This document shows, in pieces, positions 49,379-57,000 of a stretch of DNA of 64,000 bases. Location: contig JACQYW010000010.1 of NCBI GenBank assembly GCA_016208015.1, forward strand, positions 21,560 through 85,559, in the 5' to 3' direction. Both the position numbers and the translations under genes were made by a program. How positions within the stretch are numbered: the first letter of the stretch is position 1; each line of letters opens with the position of its first letter. The notes under the pieces are model-generated. The model ran no database searches and was not told the DNA's origin. It saw nothing but the letters and a program-made list of their open reading frames with translations. Source of the DNA: Nitrosomonadales bacterium. Lineage in GTDB: Bacteria > Pseudomonadota > Gammaproteobacteria > Burkholderiales > Gallionellaceae.

Positions 49379-50071
49379 TTATTCCCCGTAGTCTCTGGCG
49401 CCGAATATCGCCGTGCCGATACGCACGATGGTGGCACCTTCTTTTATCGCTGCCGGATAGTCGTGCGACATACCCATCGACAGCGTATCCAGCTCCATCC
49501 CGAGTGCGTTCAACTTTCCGAATATCGCCCGCATCCTGGCAAAAGGCAAGCGTTGCGCCATTTCGTCAGCCGCAGGTGCCGGTATCGACATCAATCCGCG
49601 CAACTTGAGGCGAGGCAGGCGCGCGACTTCCTCCGCCAGCCGCACCACCTCTTCCGGCGCCACGCCGCTCTTGCTGTCTTCGCCGCTCACGTTCACCTGC
49701 AGGCAGACGTTCAGCGGCGGCAGATGCGGCGGTCTTTGCGCCGACAGTCGTTCGGCGACCTTGAGCCTGTCCACGCTGTGCACCCAGGCGAAGTGTTCGG
49801 CGATAGGGCGCGTCTTGTTACTCTGGATCGGGCCGATGAAATGCCATTCCAGCGGAAGCTCGCGCAAAGCCTCGATCTTTTCCAGCGCTTCCTGCAGATA
49901 ATTCTCGCCGAACGCCGTCTGGCCTGCCTGATACGCCTCGCGTACCGCTGCCGCCGGAAAGGTCTTGCTCACCGCCAGCAAACGGACATCGGCAACCCCG
50001 CGATGTGCCGATTCCACGGCCTTTTCAATGGCAAGCCGGGTCGCTTGCAAGTTGGAGAGGATTGCAGTCAT
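49379..50071 (-). CDS. yggS: PLP homeostasis protein YggS (PLPBP family)
   Basis: 230-residue PLP-binding TIM-barrel protein of the YBL036C/PROSC family that buffers vitamin B6. PLP Lys in LLAVSKTFPAAAVREAY (about residue 35), FGENYLQEA, WHFIGPIQSNK and the phosphate-binding SMGMSHDYPAAIKEGAT. First gene of the yggS-proC-yggT-yggU unit and divergent from pilT, a common linkage in Betaproteobacteria and Gammaproteobacteria. Confidence 0.95.
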   Translation of the reverse strand: MTAILSNLQATRLAIEKAVESAHRGVADVRLLAVSKTFPAAAVREAYQAGQTAFGENYLQEALEKIEALRELPLEWHFIGPIQSNKTRPIAEHFAWVHSVDRLKVAERLSAQRPPHLPPLNVCLQVNVSGEDSKSGVAPEEVVRLAEEVARLPRLKLRGLMSIPAPAADEMAQRLPFARMRAIFGKLNALGMELDTLSMGMSHDYPAAIKEGATIVRIGTAIFGARDYGE

Positions 50072-50124
50072 AATCCCTCAGGCATTCGCCTTTCAATGCT
50101 GTTTTCTAAGCTCAGGGATTATAT

Positions 50125-51168
50125 ATGGATATCACCGAACTGCTCGCCTTCGGCGTGAAGAACAAAGCCTCCGACTTGCATCTTTCCGCCGGCTTGCCAC
50201 CCATGATCCGCGTGCACGGTGATATGCGCCGCATCAACCTGCCCGCGATGGAGCACAAGGAAGTCCACGCCATGGTGTACGACATCATGAACGACGGGCA
50301 GCGCAAACATTACGAAGAGAACAAGGAAGTCGACTTCTCGTTCGAAGTACCAAATCTGGCTCGATTCCGCGTCAACGCCTTCATCCAGAACCGCGGCGCC
50401 GGTGCGGTCATGCGTACCATTCCTTCCAAGATCCTGACGCTGGAAGACCTCAAGTGCCCGCCCATCTTCAAGGACATCTCCGAATTCCCGCGCGGCATGG
50501 TACTGGTGACCGGCCCGACCGGTTCCGGCAAGTCGACCACACTGGCGGCGATGGTGAACCACATCAACGAAAACGAGATGGGCCACATCCTGACCGTGGA
50601 AGACCCGATCGAATTCGTGCACGAATCCAAGAAATCACTGGTCAACCAGCGCGAAGTCGGCCCGCACACCCTGTCGTTCAACAATGCTTTGCGTTCCGCA
50701 CTGCGCGAAGACCCGGATGTGATCCTGGTCGGCGAAATGCGCGATCTGGAGACCATTCGTCTGGCGATGACCGCCGCGGAAACCGGCCACCTGGTGTTCG
50801 GCACGCTGCACACCAGTTCTGCCGCCAAGACCATCGACCGTATCATCGACGTGTTCCCGGCGGACGAGAAGGAGATGGTGCGCGCGATGCTGTCCGAATC
50901 GCTGCGCGCGGTGATCTCGCAGACCCTGCTCAAGACCAAGGACGGTTCGGGCCGCGCCGCGGCGCACGAGATCATGATCTGTACCCCGGCGATCCGCAAC
51001 CTGATCCGCGAAGCGAAAGTGCCGCAAATGTATTCCGCCATCCAGACCGGCGGCAACATCGGCATGCAGACGCTGGACCAATGCCTGCAGGACATGGTCA
51101 AACGCAACGTCGTCAGCTCTGCCGAAGCGCGTACCAAGGCGGCGAACAAAGACATGTTCCCGGGATAA
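50125..51168 (+). CDS. pilT: Type IV pilus retraction ATPase PilT
   Basis: Hexameric ATPase that depolymerises pili, powering twitching and DNA uptake. 347 residues. Walker A GPTGSGKST at 130-138, Asp box ILTVEDPIEFVH, Walker B region VILVGEMRDLETI, His box GHLVFGTLHT, and the family-specific AIRNLIREAKVPQM (the AIRNLIRE motif needed for retraction). All motifs intact. Followed by pilU after 23 nt. Confidence 0.98.
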   Translation: MDITELLAFGVKNKASDLHLSAGLPPMIRVHGDMRRINLPAMEHKEVHAMVYDIMNDGQRKHYEENKEVDFSFEVPNLARFRVNAFIQNRGAGAVMRTIPSKILTLEDLKCPPIFKDISEFPRGMVLVTGPTGSGKSTTLAAMVNHINENEMGHILTVEDPIEFVHESKKSLVNQREVGPHTLSFNNALRSALREDPDVILVGEMRDLETIRLAMTAAETGHLVFGTLHTSSAAKTIDRIIDVFPADEKEMVRAMLSESLRAVISQTLLKTKDGSGRAAAHEIMICTPAIRNLIREAKVPQMYSAIQTGGNIGMQTLDQCLQDMVKRNVVSSAEARTKAANKDMFPG

Positions 51169-51191
51169 CAGCAACACTCTAGGAGTCAACT

Positions 51192-52328
51192 ATGGAACGC
51201 GACCAGGCCACCGAACTCGTCCACAACCTGCTGCGCGGCATGATCTCGCAGAACGCCTCGGATCTGTTCGTCACTGCGGGTTTTCCGCCCGCCTTCAAGA
51301 TCGACGGCAAGATGACACCGGTCTCCAGTCAGGCGCTGACCCCGCAGCACACGCAGGAACTGGCGCGCAGCATCATGAACGACCGCCAGGCCGCCGAGTT
51401 CGAATCCACGCACGAATGCAACTTCGCCATCAGCCCCCCCGGCATCGGGCGCTTCCGCGTCAACGTGTTCCTGCAGCAGCAGCGCGTCGGCATGGTGCTG
51501 CGTACCATCACCACCAAGATCCCGACTTTCGAGGAACTGCGCCTGCCGATGACGTTGAAGGATGTCGCCCTGACCAAACGCGGTCTGGTGATCCTGGTCG
51601 GCGGCACCGGTTCCGGCAAATCTTCCACACTGGCTGCGATGATCGGTTACCGCAACCACAACAGTTACGGCCATATCATCACCATCGAGGATCCGGTGGA
51701 ATATGTGCATGAGCACGTCAAGTGCATCGTCACCCACCGCGAGGTCGGCGTGGACACCGACAACTGGCACAACGCACTGAAGAACACCCTGCGCCAGGCA
51801 CCCGATGTGATCCTGATCGGCGAGATACGCGACCGCGAGACCATGGAATACGCCGTGGCCTTTGCCGAGACCGGCCACCTGTGTATGGCGACCTTGCACG
51901 CCAACAGCGCCAACCAGGCGCTCGACCGCATCATCAACTTCTTCCCTGAGGAACGCCGCGAGCAATTGTTGATGGATCTGTCGCTCAACATCAAATCGCT
52001 CATCTCGCAACGCCTGATCCCCAAGCGCGACGGCAAGGGCCGCGCTGCCGCCTTCGAGATCCTGCTCAACTCGCCGCTGATCTCCGACCTCATCTTCAAG
52101 GGCAATGTGCACGAGATCAAGGAAGTGATGGCCAAGTCACGCGAGATCGGCATGCAGACCTTCGACCAAGCGCTGTTTGACCTGCACGAAGCCGGCATGA
52201 TCAGCTACGAAGAAGCATTGAAAAATGCCGATTCGGTCAACGACCTGCGCCTGAAGGTCAAGCTGGAAGGCCAGGCCACCAAGGACAGGGACGTGATGAG
52301 CGGGTTGGACAACCTGAAGATGACCTGA
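51192..52328 (+). CDS. pilU: PilT-dependent retraction ATPase PilU
   Basis: Second retraction ATPase that helps PilT under load. 378 residues with its own Walker A (VGGTGSGKSSTLAAM) and the ITIEDPVEYVHEHVKC, ILIGEIRDRETMEYA and GHLCMATLHANSANQ boxes. The C-terminal extension past the core (to NDLRLKVKLEGQ) is typical of PilU. It lacks the exact PilT AIRNLIRE sequence (LISDLIFKG instead). Cotranscribed with pilT. Confidence 0.96.
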   Translation: MERDQATELVHNLLRGMISQNASDLFVTAGFPPAFKIDGKMTPVSSQALTPQHTQELARSIMNDRQAAEFESTHECNFAISPPGIGRFRVNVFLQQQRVGMVLRTITTKIPTFEELRLPMTLKDVALTKRGLVILVGGTGSGKSSTLAAMIGYRNHNSYGHIITIEDPVEYVHEHVKCIVTHREVGVDTDNWHNALKNTLRQAPDVILIGEIRDRETMEYAVAFAETGHLCMATLHANSANQALDRIINFFPEERREQLLMDLSLNIKSLISQRLIPKRDGKGRAAAFEILLNSPLISDLIFKGNVHEIKEVMAKSREIGMQTFDQALFDLHEAGMISYEEALKNADSVNDLRLKVKLEGQATKDRDVMSGLDNLKMT

Positions 52329-52338
52329 GAGGTCGGCG

Positions 52339-52818
52339 ATGAACTTCCAATCCACCTTCCGTGTCCATCTCGCCGACCCGCTCGGCTTCGTCGACACGCC
52401 TTTCATCGTCACCACCGCCTACACCACCGCGAAAGAGCTGCCGCGGGCGGAATGGTTCCTGGTCGTGCCCGAAGGCAAGGGACAGCTCTTCGCGCAACGC
52501 AACAAACTCGATCTCCAGACCTTTCCCGAAAGTCGCGTTCGCTTCGACGAGGAACTGCTACTGAACGAAGCTCTCGATCAGGCCAGACTGCGCCTGCGCC
52601 GTTACATCCAGGAGAAGAAAGAGAAACTCTCTCCCCTGCTGCTTGCAAAACAAACCGAATTGCAGCCCGACGACCACAACCACCTCGTCAAAGTCTGGAT
52701 GCGCGGCTCCTATTGCGGCTGCCTCAGCGAGATCCGCGCCAAGAGCGAGTGCCAGGCGCTGATCGACACGCTGGTCTGGGTACACGGACTGCCGATGCTG
52801 GCCGTCGGCGATCTGTAA
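52339..52818 (+). CDS. Hypothetical protein downstream of pilU
   Basis: 159-residue soluble protein without signal or TM segment. It begins MNFQSTFRVHLADPLGF, has a charged helical middle (LDQARLRLRRYIQEKKEKLS), and a C-terminal part with three cysteines (YCGCLSEIRAKSEC). I recognise no family. The gene lies 10 nt after pilU on the same strand with GAGGTCG upstream, so it is probably in the pilTU transcript. A link to pilus retraction is only suggested by position. Confidence 0.7.
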   Translation: MNFQSTFRVHLADPLGFVDTPFIVTTAYTTAKELPRAEWFLVVPEGKGQLFAQRNKLDLQTFPESRVRFDEELLLNEALDQARLRLRRYIQEKKEKLSPLLLAKQTELQPDDHNHLVKVWMRGSYCGCLSEIRAKSECQALIDTLVWVHGLPMLAVGDL

Positions 52819-52869
52819 GAGATCGCCACTCCCCGTCGCCCGAGCCGGGCTACGTCCCCACCGCAAAAC

Positions 52870-53478
52870 TCACCGATACAACGCCGGAAACTGTTTGCGC
52901 AACTGCTCCAGCTTGGGCATGTCGTGGATGACGATGTACGGCTGGTATGGATGCAGGGCCAGATAATTCTGGTGATAGTCCTCGGCCGGATAGAACTGCA
53001 CCAGCGGTACCACCTGCGTGACTATCGGCACAGAGAAAGTGCGCGCGGCATCGAGCTGACGGATGTAGTCCTGCACGGCCTTCTGCTGCGCGGCATCGGT
53101 ATGGAAGATCACCGAGCGGTACTGGCTGCCGACATCGGGACCCTGACGGTCGAGTTGGGTGGGATCGTGCGCCACACTGAAGAACACCTGCAACAGTTGC
53201 TGATAGCTGACTTTCGCCGGATCGAAACGCACGCGCACCGCCTCGGCATGTCCGGTATTCCCGTCGCTCACCCGCTCGTAATTCGCAGTGGCCGCGCTGC
53301 CGCCCGCATAGCCCGACTCCACGTTCGTCACGCCTTTGACGTGCTTGAACACCGCATCCACACCCCAGAAACAGCCGCCCGCGAACACCGCGGTCTGCTC
53401 GGCCGCGTGGGCGCCTGCAATCGCGCCCATGCTGCATAGCAGCAGCGCGGCACTGAAAACCTGTCTGAAGTTTTTCAT
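52870..53478 (-). CDS. msrA: Periplasmic methionine-S-sulfoxide reductase MsrA (1-Cys form)
   Basis: Reduces the S-epimer of methionine sulfoxide in proteins. 202 residues from ATG 53478, preceded by AGGAGA. Signal peptide about 1-26 (cleavage after AHAA), so it works in the periplasm. Catalytic Cys is C36 in GCFWG; SGYAGG, DPTQLDRQGPDVGSQYRS and YHQNYL are conserved. The only other Cys (C15) is in the signal peptide, so the usual C-terminal recycling cysteines are absent. Third gene of msrB-dipZ-msrA, 17 nt after dipZ. Confidence 0.94.
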   Translation of the reverse strand: MKNFRQVFSAALLLCSMGAIAGAHAAEQTAVFAGGCFWGVDAVFKHVKGVTNVESGYAGGSAATANYERVSDGNTGHAEAVRVRFDPAKVSYQQLLQVFFSVAHDPTQLDRQGPDVGSQYRSVIFHTDAAQQKAVQDYIRQLDAARTFSVPIVTQVVPLVQFYPAEDYHQNYLALHPYQPYIVIHDMPKLEQLRKQFPALYR

Positions 53479-53495
53479 GACGATTCTCCTTTTGT

Positions 53496-55187
53496 TCAAC
53501 CGAAAGTAAAGGCAAACGCCTGCGCCCCTTCATCCGGGAATTCGATGCGGAAGGTCCTGCCCCTGACCTCGCCGCTCTGCCGGATGAGTTGATACAAACG
53601 CTGTTCGCGAATCACCCCGTTGCCCGCGGCATCGATGTCCGCGCCGTGATGCTTGCCCGGTGCAGCGCCATCCAGCGTAACCTTGAAGCGAACCGGCTTG
53701 CCGTTGTCGGCACCCAGCACCAGATGCAGGTCGCGCCCCTGAAAGCGATAGCTGATCGCACCGCCGCGCTTCTTCAGCAAGGCTGACTCCTCCGACACCT
53801 GCCAGGTCCCGCTCAAAGCCCAGTGATCCGGTTGCAGCGTGCGCGGCGCCGTGTATCTGGCGGCCGCATCAAGGCGTATCTCTTCGGGTGACGCGAAGTT
53901 CTCCTGCCGCGCATAACCAAGATAAGTCTCCGGCGAACGCTCCGTCTCCGCGGCCGCCGCCATCGCTCCGGCGCCCCGCACCCGCACCAGCCCCGCGCTC
54001 GGCGCCATATCACTGTTCGCTTCCCCGAGCAGTGTCTGGATCATCTGCTCGGTCTCCGCATACGCACCTTCGCCGAAATGCTGATGGCGGATGCGTCCCC
54101 GCGCGTCGATCAGATAATGCGCGGGCCAGTACTGGTTCTGATAGGCGTTCCAGATCGCGAAATCGTTATCGACCGCCACCGGATAAGCGATGCCCAGTTC
54201 GCGCACCGCGCGCTCGACATTCTTGATATCTTTTTCAAAAGCGAATTCCGGCGCATGCACACCGATGATGACGAAACCCTGCGCGCGGTATTTCTCATCC
54301 CATGCTTTCAGGTAAGGCAAGGTGCGCAGGCAGTTGATGCAGGAGTAGGTCCAGAAATCCACCAGCACCACCTTGCCGCGCAGGACCTCATCGTTCAGCG
54401 GCGGCGAGTTGAGCCAGTGCGTCGCGCCGACCATGGGCGGGGCCATCCTGTTGTCTGCCGTCGCATCCGGCTTCTGCGTCAGATTCTCGATCAGGCGCTG
54501 CTCGGCGCTGGTGGTGTTCGCCGCCGTGAGCTGCGCGAGGAAGCGCGTATCCCAGCCCAGCGCGATGACGACGATGCCCGCAACCACGGCGACGCCCAAT
54601 GCGCGCCTGATCCACTCCTCGACACCGAAGTTGCGTTTCAGCCAGGCGATCACGCGACCGCTGGCCAGTAACGCCACCGCCAACGAAGTCGCCGCACCGG
54701 CGGCGAACGCCAGCAACAGCGATGCGCTGTACAGGTTCGCGCCCTGCAATGCCGCACCCGCCAGCACCAGACCGAGTATCGGCCCCGCACAAGGCGCCCA
54801 CAGGAATCCGACGGCGACACCCAGCAAAAGCGAACCCTTCACGCTGCCCTGCTGGTCGGCGCGCTGTTGCAAACGCCCGCCCAACACCACAAATGGACGC
54901 ATCATGCGTTCCGACCATGCAGGGAAGATCAGTGCCAGACCCAGCAGCAGCAACAACAGCATCGCCGCATAGCGCCCGTACTGGTTCACCTCCACCAGCC
55001 ACGCACCGCCCACGGCAGCCAGACTGGCCAGCACGCTGAAGGTCGCCGCCATGCCGAACAAAATGGGCAGGCCGGAGCGGCGGAACGACTGCTCCGAACG
55101 CGCGAACACGAAGGGCAGCACCGGCAGCACGCACGGGCTGAGGATGGTGAGGACACCGCCGAGCCAGGCGAGCAGAAAGATCAGCAT
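53496..55187 (-). CDS. dipZ: DipZ-type thiol:disulfide transmembrane protein
   Basis: Membrane protein that carries electrons from cytoplasmic thioredoxin to the periplasm. 563 residues in three parts. A CcdA/DsbD-like membrane domain (about 1-215) has the two conserved redox cysteines C19 (LSPCVLP) and C133 (APCAGP). A TlpA/thioredoxin-like domain (about 260-395) has the active site C283-I-N-C286 and HAPEFAFEKD. A C-terminal beta domain (about 425-563) is typical of DipZ. Flanked by msrB and msrA with 15- and 17-nt gaps, it is the likely reductant for both. Mycobacterial DipZ has the same layout. Confidence 0.92.
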   Translation of the reverse strand: MLIFLLAWLGGVLTILSPCVLPVLPFVFARSEQSFRRSGLPILFGMAATFSVLASLAAVGGAWLVEVNQYGRYAAMLLLLLLGLALIFPAWSERMMRPFVVLGGRLQQRADQQGSVKGSLLLGVAVGFLWAPCAGPILGLVLAGAALQGANLYSASLLLAFAAGAATSLAVALLASGRVIAWLKRNFGVEEWIRRALGVAVVAGIVVIALGWDTRFLAQLTAANTTSAEQRLIENLTQKPDATADNRMAPPMVGATHWLNSPPLNDEVLRGKVVLVDFWTYSCINCLRTLPYLKAWDEKYRAQGFVIIGVHAPEFAFEKDIKNVERAVRELGIAYPVAVDNDFAIWNAYQNQYWPAHYLIDARGRIRHQHFGEGAYAETEQMIQTLLGEANSDMAPSAGLVRVRGAGAMAAAAETERSPETYLGYARQENFASPEEIRLDAAARYTAPRTLQPDHWALSGTWQVSEESALLKKRGGAISYRFQGRDLHLVLGADNGKPVRFKVTLDGAAPGKHHGADIDAAGNGVIREQRLYQLIRQSGEVRGRTFRIEFPDEGAQAFAFTFG

Positions 55188-55202
55188 GTCAGTCGTCCCA
55201 GG

Positions 55203-55736
55203 TCATTTGGTCCGCGGCACAAACCGCAACGCCACCGTGTTCATGCAATACCGCAACCCTGTCGGCTTCGGGCCGTCGTCGAACACATGGCCGAGATGCG
55301 CGTCGCACAGCGTGCAGCGCACTTCGGTACGCGTCATGCCGAACATGCGGTCAGTGATATTGCGCACGTTCTCGGGTGCGATGGGTTGCCAGAAACTCGG
55401 CCAGCCGGTGCCGGACTCGTATTTGGTGGCGGAATCGAACAGGGCGTTGTCGCAGCACATGCAGCGGTACAGTCCCGCATCATGCCTGTCGTAGCCCGGT
55501 TGCGAATAGGCCCGCTCGGTGCCCTGCTGGCGCGTCACTTCATAGGCCAGCGGCGACAAACGTCTTTTCCATTCGGCTTCCTTGTTCACCTTGTCCAGCG
55601 TCACGCGCCCCGACGGTTTGCCGTCGTCGGAAAACTGCATGATGGTCACACGCTCGGGAGCCGCGCCGGCAAACGAGCGGGTCGCATAGACCACACCGAC
55701 ACCGGATAACAGCGATAAGAATTGTCTGCGTTGCAT
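55203..55736 (-). CDS. msrB: Exported methionine-R-sulfoxide reductase MsrB (1-Cys form)
   Basis: Reduces the R-epimer of methionine sulfoxide. 177 residues. The N-terminus MQRRQFLSLLSG has a twin-arginine motif and hydrophobic core, so export through Tat is likely. Structural zinc site C92/C95 and C141/C144 is intact, and the catalytic Cys is C164 in LRYCMNTVALRF. The recycling Cys (E. coli position 63, 54 residues before the catalytic one) is Thr110 in SGTGWPSF, so it is a 1-Cys enzyme. First gene of the unit, with an ECF-type promoter upstream. Confidence 0.94.
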   Translation of the reverse strand: MQRRQFLSLLSGVGVVYATRSFAGAAPERVTIMQFSDDGKPSGRVTLDKVNKEAEWKRRLSPLAYEVTRQQGTERAYSQPGYDRHDAGLYRCMCCDNALFDSATKYESGTGWPSFWQPIAPENVRNITDRMFGMTRTEVRCTLCDAHLGHVFDDGPKPTGLRYCMNTVALRFVPRTK

Positions 55737-55792
55737 GATGCCACCTCCTGTGAATCCGGTTGAACATAGTATGTTAGGGTTCCCTGTCTATA

Positions 55793-55824
55793 CCTAAGTT
55801 CGGACGCACGCGAAAAATAGTTAC
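55793..55824 (-). promoter_or_regulatory. ECF-type promoter of msrB-dipZ-msrA
   Basis: On the minus strand: -35 GTAACT (55819-55824), 16-nt spacer, then CGAACTTAGG (55793-55802) as -10. The same -10 decamer, spacer length and TTTTTCG start of the spacer occur at 56958-56989. The motif matches what is known for SigF/NrsF-type ECF sigma factors (GTAACC-N16-CGAA). It lies 56 nt before the msrB start and just after the FecR-gene stop. Confidence 0.78.
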
Positions 55825-55829
55825 CCCGC

Positions 55830-56537
55830 TTACTCCGCAAATGGCGGCACGCGCCCGACCAATGCTTCCGCCAGCAGCAGTTCTTCATCGGTATGGTTGG
55901 GCCTGGCGAGGCGGGGCGCATCATGGACACATTGCCCGGGCGGACCATCGCGGTAGATATGCAACGGCCTGTCGTGGTGCAGCGAATGCACGGCCTGCTT
56001 GCTCGTACCATCGCCGGCCGCCTCCACATCCACATCGCCGTAGCAGGTACAGAAATAGGTCTTGTCCGGTCCGGCTTCCAGATACACGCCGGTACCGCGG
56101 ATGCCGATGGTGGCAGTCGGCGTCTCGATGCGCATGCCCTTGTTGCGGGACACCGACAGCAGCTTGCCAGCGAACAGACGCAGGCCGCCGATCAGCAGCG
56201 ACGCGACATCGTTCTCGTCCTTCGCCTGTATCTTCAGGTGGCTGCTGCCGCGCAGCAGCATCGCATGATCGCCGACCACGAACACGATCTCGCTGTCCTT
56301 CCCGGTCTTCACCGTATCGTTGGGGCCGATGCGCGTTCCGGCTTGTACCCGCTCGCCGTTTACCCAGGCTTTCCCTATCACCCGGTACACCGATTGCGAC
56401 TCGGGCAATTTTGGCGGCGGCGTGAATACGGCCGCGACCGCCTTCACCGCGGGCAACAACATCGTCAGCACACCCGCCGCGAATCCCTGCAGCACGCGGC
56501 GGCGTTGATGATTGATCGTTTCGTGCTCCTGCTCCAT
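55830..56537 (-). CDS. Exported FecR-domain protein
   Basis: 235 residues from ATG 56537. The N-terminus has a twin-arginine-like stretch (NHQRRRVLQGFAAGVLTML) followed by a hydrophobic core, so it is exported. The FecR domain occupies about 65-165 (LPESQSVYRVIGKAWVNGER, then IETPTATIGIRGTGVYLE). Unlike iron-regulator FecR it has no cytoplasmic anti-sigma part, and no TonB receptor is nearby. Two Cys form CTC in YFCTCYGDVDVE. It lies 73 nt downstream of the MXKDX gene and may share its promoter. Function unknown. Confidence 0.82.
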   Translation of the reverse strand: MEQEHETINHQRRRVLQGFAAGVLTMLLPAVKAVAAVFTPPPKLPESQSVYRVIGKAWVNGERVQAGTRIGPNDTVKTGKDSEIVFVVGDHAMLLRGSSHLKIQAKDENDVASLLIGGLRLFAGKLLSVSRNKGMRIETPTATIGIRGTGVYLEAGPDKTYFCTCYGDVDVEAAGDGTSKQAVHSLHHDRPLHIYRDGPPGQCVHDAPRLARPNHTDEELLLAEALVGRVPPFAE

Positions 56538-56610
56538 GACTCCCCCTGATCTGAAATGCACTGCGTCAAAGACGGGCGGCCCCGCTATTCAGGCGCGCCC
56601 GCTTGCGGTC

Positions 56611-56901
56611 TTACATACCCTTGTCCTTGCTCATCGCGCCATCCATCTTCATGTCATCTTTTTTCATAGCGTCTTCTTTCATGGCGTCTTTATTCTTGGA
56701 TTTCTTGTGCGTGGATTTCTTCTTGTCCATCGCGTCCTTGTCCATCGCGTCCTTGCCCATATCATCCTTGTGCATGGCGTCCTTGGTCATCGAGTCCTTG
56801 CTCATGGCCTCTTTGCTCATCATGTGGTCGTCCATCGCCGCCGCATTCTGGGCGAAGGCAGCCAGGCAGAACGTAAACAACAGGGTTGTCAGCTTGTTCA
56901 T
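56611..56901 (-). CDS. Secreted Met-rich MXKDX-repeat protein
   Basis: 96 residues with a signal peptide (about 1-22, cleavage after NAAA) and a mature part of about 74 residues made almost only of Met, Lys, Asp, Ala and Ser. It contains roughly a dozen degenerate MxKDx repeats (DAMHKDDMGKDAMDKDAM and similar) and about 15 methionines, near 20 percent of the mature chain. This fits the family known as pentapeptide MXKDX repeat protein, whose role is unknown. AAGGAGA precedes ATG 56901. An ECF-type promoter lies 57 nt upstream. Confidence 0.88.
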   Translation of the reverse strand: MNKLTTLLFTFCLAAFAQNAAAMDDHMMSKEAMSKDSMTKDAMHKDDMGKDAMDKDAMDKKKSTHKKSKNKDAMKEDAMKKDDMKMDGAMSKDKGM

Positions 56902-56957
56902 TTGAATCTCCTTGAATGATTTAATGGTATCGTCGCAGCGCTTGAACCGCCTGCGCC

Positions 56958-56989
56958 CCTAAGTTCGGCGCGCGCCGAAAAAAGGTTAC
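56958..56989 (-). promoter_or_regulatory. ECF-type promoter of the MXKDX gene
   Basis: On the minus strand: -35 GTAACC (56984-56989), 16-nt spacer, -10 region CGAACTTAGG (56958-56967). Identical in layout and -10 decamer to the msrB promoter. The -35 lies only 12 nt from the start codon of the divergent ECF sigma gene, so sigma-factor expression and this promoter could interfere with each other. A CGGCGCGCGCCG palindrome fills part of the spacer. Confidence 0.8.
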
Positions 56990-57000
56990 ACAAGATCCGC

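Noticed and set aside
52870..55187. PilB-type fusion split by frameshift between dipZ and msrA
   Set aside because: Each gene has its own start codon, MsrA has its own signal peptide and ribosome-binding site, and DipZ has its complete C-terminal domain, so they are separate genes.
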